The notes below the pieces were generated by a model. It saw only the letters and a program-made list of their open reading frames with translations, was not told the origin of the DNA and did not search any database. From Natronolimnohabitans sp. A-GB9 (GTDB lineage: Archaea > Halobacteriota > Halobacteria > Halobacteriales > Natrialbaceae), in the NCBI RefSeq assembly GCF_030848565.1, contig NZ_JAVDDV010000003.1, positions 186,001 through 250,000 on the forward strand: DNA of 64,000 nt, written 5' to 3'. Positions 42,338 to 50,624 of this stretch are shown here, piece by piece (positions within the stretch are counted from its first letter, which is position 1; every line of letters begins with the position of its first letter). The position numbers and the translations under genes were made by a program.

Positions 42338-44317
42338 GTGACAGCACGCGCGGGACAGGCCCCGACGGGGTCACGGTGGGAGCGCCTCGGTCCGGCGAGG
42401 CGTCTCGACAGCGCGGGCTACGAATCCACACCGAAAGACTACAAAGTAGAAGGCCTCTACGGCGCAGACACCGGCGAGGTTGTCGAAGCGCGGTCCTTCG
42501 ACATGACTTTTCGGGAGATGGTTGACGGGGCTCTCAGTAGTTACCCGTACCAGCAACAGATCCGGCACGACCGCTCTGTCTCACTGGAAGATCTCGTTAC
42601 AGAGGTGCCTACGTGCTACCTCCGCTTCTACGACACCTACGACCACAAACAGGGGGACCCAAAGCCGTGGGAAGCTGTCTTCCGGGCGCACGTTCTTCGG
42701 TGTGTGAAAGGCTGGAAGAACGAAACGAAGCTCTGGAAGTACCTCAAGCAGCAGCCGTTCCTCTGTACGCAGCTAGGATTCGAAGACATCCCGGACCAGT
42801 CAACACTCTGGCGAGCATGGGAGGACCGCCTCGTTGAGGTACAGGAGGCTGTTCGGGACGCCGCCGAGGTCGTCGTGGACATCGCTCGCTACCACGACAT
42901 TCCTGCACCGGAGCCGGAGTTCCTGCCAAACCAGCCAACCGATACGGTCACGAAATCGAAGAGCAAAGACACGCTCGCGCGGGAGAAAGCCCGTGAGGTC
43001 TGGAAGGGCGCGAAGCCGATCGTCGAAGACTGCTTTTACCCTGATCGCGGCGACAACTCCTCAATTCCTGAAGGCGCGTTCTGGGAACAGCAGTCTTACC
43101 TCGGGATGCGAACCGACATGCATCCGAATGACGGCGCACAGTCGTTCGCGGAGGACACGACCCGAGATCGGACGCCGTCGGGGGACTCGCACCGACTCCA
43201 GACGAAGCGGCTTGGTATCGATCGCACGCGAACGATGCTTCGAGAGAGCGCTCGAACGCTCGTTGCACGCGCAAAATCGAGAGATCAGATGGGGCGCAAG
43301 CAGATGGCTGCTATCGACATTACGAAAGGCAATCCGTGGAGCGGCGAGGTTACCCGCAACAGTAGCGGTCGGAACCAAGAGCCGTGGATTCTCGGGTACA
43401 AGGGTGATGATGGACCGTTCTTCCAGTGGGCAGTCATCAAACTCGTCGGCCATGATGTGCCGCTGATCCTCGATGCGATCCCAGTCGAACGTGGCCGTAA
43501 GCGAGCTGACCTCGTGGACGACCTCCTCGAAGGTGCAACCGACGTCGCGCCGGGACTGGACCTCGTGATGATGGATCGGGAGTTCGCCAATGACGGCGTC
43601 AAAGACGCCTGCGAGAAGCATGACGTTTACTACCTGAACCCTGCCGTCGTCCGGTCCAGCAGCGACCACGAACACCAGATCGCCAAGCTCGCCAGTGAGG
43701 ACAAGGATTTCGACGTCGTCAAGCAGGAACGGCTGGACGATGGTCCGACGCGGAAGGCTGTCTACCTCCCGAAGCGCGAGTGGGGACGCGAAGAAGAGGA
43801 TGGCGACGGCCCGGAGGTGACTATCCGTCAGGAGTTGCTCGATGAGTTCTCCGACGTGGGTAATACGACACCGCTGTCGAAGGACCGCGACGCCGACTCG
43901 CCACTCGGCAATCTTCTCGATGAGGTCCGGGAGGAAGAGGAGATCGACGAGCCGGCGCGGGTCGAAGCGCCGACGGTCCCCTTCGAGACGAACCTCCCGT
44001 GGGTGGACGTCGAACCCGAGGACGAACGGGAGATGAAACACCAGATCGGGCGGCTGATGTCCCGATACAAGCGTCGCTGGGGCATCGAAAACGGGTTCAA
44101 GAAACTGAAGACCTTCCTCGCGGAGACCCAGTCGCCGGACCACCGGTTCCGGTACTTCAACTTCGCGTTCGCCTGTGTGCTGTACAACTGCTGGCGACTC
44201 GTGGACATCCTCGTGCAGCTCGAACTGGACGGTGAGGTCAGCGACGGACCGGCGATCTCGGCGAACTCGTTCCTGACGTTCGCCAAGAAGAGCTACGGTC
44301 TCGACCCTCCCGACTAA
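42338..44317 (+). mobile_element. Long DDE transposase (YREK/IS4-superfamily type)
   Basis: 659 aa, GTG start (42338). Catalytic-type blocks: MAAIDITKGNPW (first Asp, about residue 324), VMMDREFANDG (second Asp, about 416) and the YREK motif YKRRWGIENGFKKLK near 572-586, giving the final Glu. This is the IS4/YREK class. At 659 aa it is much longer than ISH3-like transposases; extra sequence lies before the first Asp and between the second Asp and the YREK motif. Terminal repeats are uncertain: GAAGG...TTC..TGAG at 42316-42335 partly matches inverted CTCAGAACTGTTCCTTC at 44413-44429, but with gaps. Intact, so possibly active. Confidence 0.8.
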
Positions 44318-44766
44318 CCCCATGTTTCCTCTGGGCTTGCTCGGTCGGTAGTGGCGACGCTACCCTGAAATCGCTTTTCTCCGGTAGTTTATGATAGGAA
44401 GTCGGTAGTTTTCTCAGAACTGTTCCTTCAGACTTTGATGTCGACTTTTTTCACATCCCTGACCCGTGGAACCTGTACATCATAGTGCCATCTTCGGAAC
44501 ATCAGGGAGTCCGATTCAGTATCGTAAAATGTAGTTTATCACGTCCGATTACCGGCTGTGGCCTTTGCCTGAACCGAATGCCGAGACCGGCGGCGGGAAC
44601 GGCTCGGCCCAGAAGCCGGACTGATTGCGTTGCCCTAGTCGGGGATTCGTTGCCACCGTCGCGTCTTGGCTCGAGTCGTATTCGGTCACGCATCGAAACA
44701 CGGCCCAGGTCCCACGGGAACGATCCCGGTGCCGACGAATACCTATCGAGATTCGCCATTCTTCGC
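44318..44766. other. Right flank of the transposase, no gene seen
   Basis: Holds the possible right terminal sequence near 44413-44429, and runs such as CTTTTCTCCGGTAGTTTATG. No frame in it shows a recognisable protein. Ends where the family A repeat begins. Confidence 0.4.
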
Positions 44767-44880
44767 ATATACTGTCAGACAGCACGAGTCGACGACCGGT
44801 CGTGTTACTGGGACCGTCCAGAGGGAGACGGCCGCGATGTCGCGACCGACAGCTCACTGACTGCTGCCAGATAGTATTCG
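44767..44880. repeat. Family A repeat, degenerate copy
   Basis: TATACTGTCAGACAGCACG ... ACTGCTGCCAGATAGTATTC; keeps the GGGACCGTCC and GGCCGCGATGTCGCGACC blocks with several base changes. Confidence 0.7.
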
Positions 44881-44983
44881 GTAGGCTCGGTCGGAGCCGA
44901 TCACCGATCGCCCCGTCTCGGCGTGCACACTGCCTGGTCGGCCTGTCCACGCAGCCATCGGGCGAACGGGTTCGCAGTGCCTG

Positions 44984-45069
44984 TCATACGGATCGCTGTA
45001 ACTATTTACCGCCGATCGCCAGATCCGGGGTCGGCGATCGGCGGTAATTGACTACAGCAGTCCGTATCA
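44984..45069. repeat. Family B palindromic repeat, complete copy
   Basis: TCATACGGATCGCTGTAAC ... TACAGCAGTCCGTATCA with the perfect inner stem ACCGCCGATCGCC / GGCGATCGGCGGT. Best copy for defining the family. Confidence 0.85.
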
Positions 45070-45266
45070 GTGATTCTATCGGGTCGTTCGATAGGATGAG
45101 CGACAGGGATACGAATCGGGTCGAAACAATTGATAAATCATATAGTGCGATATAGAACGTCTAGGCGTGGCGAACGCGTCACAGAGAGCGAGTTGGAACG
45201 CCGCAGAAAACCGGATTTCGGATACGAAACGATGTCGTCGGGCACTATATTTATACACGGCAGTCG

Positions 45267-45738
45267 ATGATGGGACATGCTGATCCGCCTTCCGGGCGGC
45301 TCCGATCTCGTATCCGACAACAGGAGGTCGCCACCGAACTCGGCCAGCGCGCCCTCGAGTCGTCCACTCTCGACGCGTTGATTTCGTCGGAGCGTCGCCA
45401 ACGTCGTCGGCGATCCGCCCGACCAAGCCTCACGTATATCCGTCTCCGCGGCGAAAGGCGGACAAGCGTGGCGTCTCTCAGTTCGCGATCAGGGGATCGG
45501 ATTCGATCCAGCGGAGTCAGAACGAATCGTCCAGATGTTCGATCGTTTGCACAGCATCGACGAGTACGACGGTACCGGGATCGGGCTCGCGCTCTGTCAG
45601 CGTCTCGTCGACCGACACGACGGCGAGATCACCGTCGAGTCGACGCCGGGGGAGGGTTCGACGGTTACGGTGACGCTTCCGGCATCCGACGAGACAGCTG
45701 GATCTCACAACGACGCCAGCGACCCTAGCAATGAGTAA
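45267..45738 (+). pseudogene. Histidine kinase remnant (GAF start joined to ATPase end)
   Basis: Two frames. One reads RQQEVATELGQRALESSTLDALIS, typical start of a GAF domain in haloarchaeal kinases. After a frame shift near 45380 the other reads DALFRRSVANVVG, then jumps to the ATPase lid: LSVRDQGIGFDPAE, MFDRLHSIDEYDGTGIGLALCQRLVDRHDGEI and [13 protein letters not shown] (HATPase G boxes). The GAF core, HisKA His and N box are gone. So a kinase lost its centre through deletion and frameshift; the response regulator directly after may have been its partner. A short ATPase-only peptide from ATG 45535 (67 aa) could still be made. Confidence 0.7.
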
Positions 45739-46192
45739 CTCGAGACCGTTTCGACCGGAACCAGCACAGATCCTGTTAGTCGAGGACAATCCCGGCGACG
45801 TCCGACTGACCAAAGAGGCGTTCAAACAGGGGCGCATCGAGAACGATCTCCACGTCGTCTCCGACGGCAACGAGGCACTGGCGTTTCTCTACCAGCGCGG
45901 CGAGTACGAGGACGCCCCGCGGCCGGATCTCATCCTGCTCGATCTCAACCTGCCTCGGAAGGACGGCGAGGACGTCCTCGAGGAACTGAAGGGCGATTCG
46001 GAGCTGCGTTCGATTCCGGTCATCGTCCTGACGAGTTCCCGGGCCGAGGAAGACGTCGTCAAGTCCTACGAGCTACACGCCAACGCCTATCTCACGAAGC
46101 CGGTCGATCCGGACGATTTCATCGAGACCGTTCGTGCCTTCGAGAAGTTCTGGTTCTCGGTCGTTCGCCTTCCACCGGAGGACGAGCAATAA
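45731..46192 (+). CDS. Single-domain response regulator (Rcp1-type)
   Basis: 153 aa receiver. [13 protein letters not shown] gives the acidic pocket, D71 in [13 protein letters not shown] is the phosphoacceptor, and K in AYLTKPVDP completes the site. Lacks an output domain. Overlaps the end of the kinase remnant (45738) and its TAA overlaps the ATG of the next gene, forming a coupled pair. Its kinase is apparently broken, so phosphate may come from another kinase. Confidence 0.92.
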   Translation: MSNSRPFRPEPAQILLVEDNPGDVRLTKEAFKQGRIENDLHVVSDGNEALAFLYQRGEYEDAPRPDLILLDLNLPRKDGEDVLEELKGDSELRSIPVIVLTSSRAEEDVVKSYELHANAYLTKPVDPDDFIETVRAFEKFWFSVVRLPPEDEQ

Positions 46193-47886
46193 TGAGCGGG
46201 ATAGACACGCACTCCGACACCGAGGATACTGAAGACGACACCGACGACTTAGAGATCGTCCTGATCGAGGACAATCCGGGCGACGCGCGGCTCATCCAGG
46301 AGATGCTTCGGGATACCGAAGAGCTCGCCCAGCGTGTCAGTCCGGACGAATCGGCCGGCAGAACTCCCGAGATTACCCGCGAAAACCGCCTCGAGGACGG
46401 GCTCGAAACGCTCGAGGAGATACCGACCGACGTCGTCTTGCTTGACCTGAACTTACCAGACAGCGACGGACTCGAGACTCTGGAGACGGTCCACGCCGAG
46501 AGCGACGAGACGCCGATCGTCGTCTTGACCGGCGTCCGCGACCAGCAGGTCGGTGTCCAAGCGATCCAGCGGGGCGCACAGGATTTCCTCGTCAAAGACG
46601 AGGTGACAAGCGAGTTGCTCGTCCGAACGATCCATCACGCGATCGAGCGTGCGCGACAGGAACACGAACGACGACGCCAGCGCGAGCAACTCGAGGCGCT
46701 CAATCGCCTCAACCGGATCGGCCACGACATCACACACGCGGTGATCACGACCGAAACCCGAGCGGACTTAGAACAGCAGGTCTGTGAACGCCTCGCCGCA
46801 TCCGACGCCTACCGGTTCGCGTGGATCGGTGGCGTCAATCCCGGAAGCGATCGCGTCGTCCCGAAAGCAGCCGCCGGTGTCGAGGAGGGATACCTCGATA
46901 CCGTCGAGGTCAGTGCCGACGAGGACGACGAAACCGGACGCGGGCCGTCCGGGACTGCTATTCGGACCGGACAGGTCCAGGTCGCAAACGACGTCCAGGA
47001 CACCCCCGAGTTCGAACCGTGGCGCGAGGAAGCCCTCGAGCGAGGGTACCACTCCTCGGCGGCGATCCCGATCGTCCACGAGGATCTCGTCTACGGCGTG
47101 TTGAACATCTACTCCGAGTCCCCGAGGGCCTTCGAGGGACCGGAGAGGACGATTCTCGCCCGGATCGGCGACGTCATCGCCCACGCGATCACGGCCATCG
47201 AGCGCAAGGACGCGCTCGTCAGCGACGCCGTCATCGAACTCGAGTTCCGCGTCGACGACCTCGCTCAGCCGTTGATCGGTCTCTCGACCGAGGAGGAGTG
47301 TACGATCGAGTTCGAGCAACTGATCCGCGGCGACGAGACGCTGCTCGCCTACGGATCGGCGACTGGTGTCGACCAAGAGACGTTCAGCGAGGCGATCTCC
47401 GAGACGGACGGGTTCGGCGACGTTCGCTTCCTGGCGGTCAGACGGGACACCTTCGAGTTCGAACTGGTAGCGCCGGCAGCCGTCTCCCTGTTCGAGACGA
47501 TCGCGACCCACGGTGGCCGGGTCCAATCCGCGACCATCGAGGACGGTGAGTTCCGCTTCGTCGTCGAACTCCCCCGCGGACGGGACACCCGCCAGATGAT
47601 CGAACTCATCAAGGAACAACGCGACGACGTCACCTATCTCGCCCAGCGCACTCGCGAACGCAGCGGTCGGGACGACTCGAGTTCGACGTCGGTCCTCGAG
47701 GAAGAACTCACCGAAAAACAGCGCGCCGCACTCGAGACGGCCTACTTCGCGGGGTACTTCGACTGGCCGCGGGAAAGCACTGGCGAGGAAATCTCCGATC
47801 GACTGGGGATCGCACCGGCGACGTTCAACCAGCACCTCCGAACTGCCGAACGGAAGTTCTTCGATTCGGTCCTCGGCGAACAGTAA
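46192..47886 (+). CDS. Receiver-GAF-HTH_10 response regulator
   Basis: 564 aa. Receiver at 20-145 with D85 (VVLLDLNLPDSDG), then GAF (about 185-340), BAT-associated domain (about 350-490) and HTH_10 (LTEKQRAALETAYFAGYFDWPRES... IAPATFNQHLRTAERKF). It unites phosphorelay and GAF-ligand input on one DNA-binding output. Coupled to the upstream receiver by a one-base overlap. Confidence 0.9.
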   Translation: MSGIDTHSDTEDTEDDTDDLEIVLIEDNPGDARLIQEMLRDTEELAQRVSPDESAGRTPEITRENRLEDGLETLEEIPTDVVLLDLNLPDSDGLETLETVHAESDETPIVVLTGVRDQQVGVQAIQRGAQDFLVKDEVTSELLVRTIHHAIERARQEHERRRQREQLEALNRLNRIGHDITHAVITTETRADLEQQVCERLAASDAYRFAWIGGVNPGSDRVVPKAAAGVEEGYLDTVEVSADEDDETGRGPSGTAIRTGQVQVANDVQDTPEFEPWREEALERGYHSSAAIPIVHEDLVYGVLNIYSESPRAFEGPERTILARIGDVIAHAITAIERKDALVSDAVIELEFRVDDLAQPLIGLSTEEECTIEFEQLIRGDETLLAYGSATGVDQETFSEAISETDGFGDVRFLAVRRDTFEFELVAPAAVSLFETIATHGGRVQSATIEDGEFRFVVELPRGRDTRQMIELIKEQRDDVTYLAQRTRERSGRDDSSSTSVLEEELTEKQRAALETAYFAGYFDWPRESTGEEISDRLGIAPATFNQHLRTAERKFFDSVLGEQ

Positions 47887-48007
47887 TACTGTCGGATGGA
47901 ACGATTCTCGATAGCGGCACGAAGAACACCTGTCACTGGTTCGATATTCGAACTCGTTCGAGAGGGGTACCAGATACGATTTATCCGTTTGGTTCGTTGG
48001 TAGGCGT

Positions 48008-48661
48008 ATGAGGAAGTCATTCGACTCGGTGTACCACCGACGAGCAATTCTGGGATCGATCGGAGCGGGAGCCGCAGTTGGCCTTGCCGGCTGTCTCGGT
48101 GGCGACGACGAGAACGGTGAGGAAAACGGCGATGAAAATGGCGATGAAAACGGTGAAGAGAACGGTGAAGAGAACGGCGACGAAAACGGCGACGAAAACG
48201 GCGAGGAGACAGCGTCGCTCGAGGAACCGGCTGAATTCCCGGAGGGACGTGACTGTGCGGTCTGTAGCATGGAAGCGGGCGACTACCCCGACTGGAACGC
48301 CCAGCTCGTCCACGAGGACGAACACCGCGAGTTCTTCTGCTCGGCAGGCTGTATGGCGGCGTACTACGCCGCACCGGAGGAGTTCGACGGGTCCGATGCA
48401 GCGGTCGAAGGCGTCTGGGTCACCGATTTCGAAACGGGAGAGTTGATCGACGGGACGGAGGCGTACTACGTCCGGGTAACCGATCCGGACCACGTCGACG
48501 ACATCATGATGCGCAACCCCACGCCGTTCGCTGAGCGGTCCGATGCCGAAGCGTTCGTCGACGAGTTCGACGAGTACGACGACGAGGACATCATCACACT
48601 CGAGGACTTCGACCGCGACCTCGCCGAACTGTACCGCAGTCGGTTCTTCGAGGAAGACTGA
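48008..48661 (+). CDS. NosL-domain lipoprotein with ENG-repeat linker
   Basis: 217 aa. Tat-like N-terminus (HRRAILGSIGAGAAVG) with lipobox LAGC (C29), so a probable membrane-anchored lipoprotein. A low-complexity linker of ENGD/ENGE tetrads (about residues 35-66, from 12-bp tandem repeats at 48110-48205) precedes a NosL domain: CAVCSMEAGDY (C83, C86, M88) and FFCSAGCM (C111, C115). NosL binds Cu(I) and serves NosZ; here it may carry copper or a related metal. C-terminal tail ends ELYRSRFFEED, like the paralogues. Box CGATTTATCCG is about 27 nt upstream, so leaderless. Confidence 0.85.
   Translation: MRKSFDSVYHRRAILGSIGAGAAVGLAGCLGGDDENGEENGDENGDENGEENGEENGDENGDENGEETASLEEPAEFPEGRDCAVCSMEAGDYPDWNAQLVHEDEHREFFCSAGCMAAYYAAPEEFDGSDAAVEGVWVTDFETGELIDGTEAYYVRVTDPDHVDDIMMRNPTPFAERSDAEAFVDEFDEYDDEDIITLEDFDRDLAELYRSRFFEED
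48110..48205 (+). repeat. 12-bp tandem repeat coding the (E/D)ENG linker
   Basis: About eight units of GANGANAACGGY give the acidic repeat in the lipoprotein linker; unit number may vary between strains. Confidence 0.75.
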
Positions 48662-48753
48662 GACGGGTTGCGTAACTGTTGCAGTAACTCGCTTCCAGGA
48701 CGGCCGCGGCCCGGTCGCGGCCCTGTCGCACTGACAAACCGCAGTCCGTCTGA
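48659..48753. repeat. Palindromic repeat at the lipoprotein stop
   Basis: From the TGA stop (TGAGACGGGTTGCG) to CGCAGTCCGTCTGA. Inner stem GGACGGCCGCGGCC / GGTCGCGGCCCTGTC. Confidence 0.65.
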
Positions 48754-48965
48754 GATGGACCCCCTGGCCGATCTCTCGATTGCCTGACCCGACACCGGAT
48801 TGTGGATTCGTCGACACTGGCCGACAGCAGACCTCCAGTGTTCCTCGACCGGGCTGTCTCGTTGCATCGAACGATCACGGCACTCGAGAATTGCACCAGA
48901 CGCTACTTTCGTGTGCAATTCTTACGGTCGACCATCGCCCCTCACATCGATTTCGAACGATAGCA

Positions 48966-49817
48966 ATGACGATACCTCTGTCTTCGCCGGCTCTCGACTC
49001 CGTGCTGCTCGAACAGTGTTATGACCCGTCGCTCGATCCAGCGGTGATGGAACCGGTGAGTCTCGTCGTCTTCGGGCTGATCGGACTGTTGGGTGGGGCT
49101 CACTGTCTCGGAATGTGTGGCCCGCTCGTGACGACGTACTCGGATCGAATGCGCCAGCAAAACGACGGCTCGACGCGACGCAACGAGTTGAGCCTCGGTA
49201 TGGTCCGCCAGCACGCGCTGTTTAACCTCGGCCGAGCGGGAAGTTACGCGCTTCTCGGTGGGCTGTTCGGCTTTGTGGGCTCGCTCGTGTTCGTCACGTC
49301 ACAGTCGGTGACGGCCGTCATGACCGACGTACACGCGATCGCCGGGATCGGCGTCGGCCTCGCAATCATCGTGATGGGACTGTCCTATCTGTCCGGCCGC
49401 GGCTTACTCGGCGGGTCGGTCACGATCCCCGTCCTCGAGTCGGCGCTCAGTCACATCCAACAGCGGCTGCTCCGAAACGTCGACAACTGGGTCGGCAACA
49501 GCAAGATCGTCGGACTCGGCGCAGCCCACGGGCTGTTACCCTGTCCGCTGCTCTATCCGGCGTTTCTGTACGCGTTCGTCCAGGGATCGGCACTCGAAGG
49601 GTTCCTCGCGTTGGGCATTCTCGGTCTCGGAACCGTCCCGTCGTTGTTCATCTACGGGACGCTCTTCCAGTCGCTCAGCGTCGAGACGCGAGCGAAACTC
49701 CACCGCGTCCTCGGCGTCGCCTTCCTCCTCCTGGGGTACATCCCGCTCCAGCACGGACTGGCGACGCTCGGGATCCACTTGCCTCCGATCCCGCTGCCAC
49801 ACTACCAGCCGCTTTGA
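48966..49817 (+). CDS. TauE/SafE-type membrane protein (COG2836)
   Basis: 283 aa, six or so helices. GAHCLGMCGPLVTTYS (HCxxMCGP) lies in the first helix, and LLPCPLLYPAF is a matching half in the second repeat. In bacteria such proteins accompany copper enzymes such as cbb3 oxidase and Nos maturation and may move thiols, copper or sulfite. Position between two NosL genes supports a metal role. ATG 48966 preferred; the TTCTTACGG box lies about 45 nt upstream. Confidence 0.78.
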   Translation: MTIPLSSPALDSVLLEQCYDPSLDPAVMEPVSLVVFGLIGLLGGAHCLGMCGPLVTTYSDRMRQQNDGSTRRNELSLGMVRQHALFNLGRAGSYALLGGLFGFVGSLVFVTSQSVTAVMTDVHAIAGIGVGLAIIVMGLSYLSGRGLLGGSVTIPVLESALSHIQQRLLRNVDNWVGNSKIVGLGAAHGLLPCPLLYPAFLYAFVQGSALEGFLALGILGLGTVPSLFIYGTLFQSLSVETRAKLHRVLGVAFLLLGYIPLQHGLATLGIHLPPIPLPHYQPL

Positions 49818-49948
49818 TCTCGGTGGCTCACGTTCCGTTTGGCCGTTTATGATCCGTTTCCCACTATTCGTTCGTATCTATCGAATATTGAACTAATTTC
49901 GCTAATCATACCATACTTTATTTGTTATCTGGATTATGACTTTCCGAT

Positions 49949-50554
49949 ATGTCGGTGGAACACCAAAAAGATCCGGAGCTAGATCCACGATGGGCGACAC
50001 GACGGTCGATGCTCGCCGGTGTCGGTACGACCTGTGCGATGGCACTGGCGGGCTGTCTCGGAAGTGACGACGGGCTTCCGGAGCCGATCGCGATCGAAGA
50101 CGATCACAACTGCCCGCTGTGTAATATGGTCGTCGTCAACCATCCGGGCCCGGCCGGCCACGCGTATTTTCCCGACGACGCGGACGTCCGAGAACAGGAC
50201 GGCGTCGTTCCGTACTGTGCGAGTACGTGCGCCTACGAACACTACTTCGAGCAGAAGGAACTCGACGAGGAACCGACCGTGATCTACTTGACCGACTACT
50301 CGAGGGTCGACTGGGACGTGTACGAAGAAGACGAGTCGAAGTTTATCACGGCACATCTCGAGGCCGACGACCACACCGATGCGCGTGAACTCACGTACGT
50401 TGTCGACAGCGAGGTGCTGGGAGCGATGGGCGAGTCGATAATCGGCTTTTCGGACCCCGACGATGCCGATGCCTTCGCCGACGAGTACGGCGGTGAGATT
50501 CACGATCACGATTCACTCAATCGAGAGCTGGTCGAGAGCCTCGGATTCGTATGA
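49949..50554 (+). CDS. NosL-domain lipoprotein
   Basis: 201 aa. Twin-arginine region ATRRSMLAGVG, lipobox LAGC (C36), then NosL: CPLCNM (C55, C58, M60) and PYCASTC (C90, C94). The later half (AHLEADDHTDARELTYVVDSEVLGAMGESIIGFSDPDDADAFADEYGGE) keeps the NosL PF-x-D-x-x-D-A-x-A-F pattern. It lacks the YRxR tail of the larger paralogues. Close to canonical single-domain NosL. A NosD-like gene starts 70 nt downstream. Confidence 0.88.
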   Translation: MSVEHQKDPELDPRWATRRSMLAGVGTTCAMALAGCLGSDDGLPEPIAIEDDHNCPLCNMVVVNHPGPAGHAYFPDDADVREQDGVVPYCASTCAYEHYFEQKELDEEPTVIYLTDYSRVDWDVYEEDESKFITAHLEADDHTDARELTYVVDSEVLGAMGESIIGFSDPDDADAFADEYGGEIHDHDSLNRELVESLGFV

Positions 50555-50624
50555 TCGGGGCGGCACCGAGACGACGTCCCCGGCACCGACCACTGGGTGA
50601 CGACGCCAACGAGGTCAATACAGC

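Noticed and set aside
43061-44323. 420-codon frame antisense to the transposase
   Set aside because: Pure shadow of GC-rich codon use; no motif, and the forward frame has all catalytic residues.
42316-44429. Terminal inverted repeats of the transposase element (GAAGG...TGAG / CTCAGAAC...CTTC)
   Set aside because: Match needs two gaps and no target duplication was found; too weak to define the element.
44984-45069. Repeat hairpins as tRNA or riboswitch
   Set aside because: No cloverleaf, no T-loop GTTCRA motif, and multiple copies at unrelated genes, mostly 3' of them.
48110-48205. Tandem repeats as a CRISPR array
   Set aside because: Units are 12 bp without spacers and are in frame inside a coding sequence.
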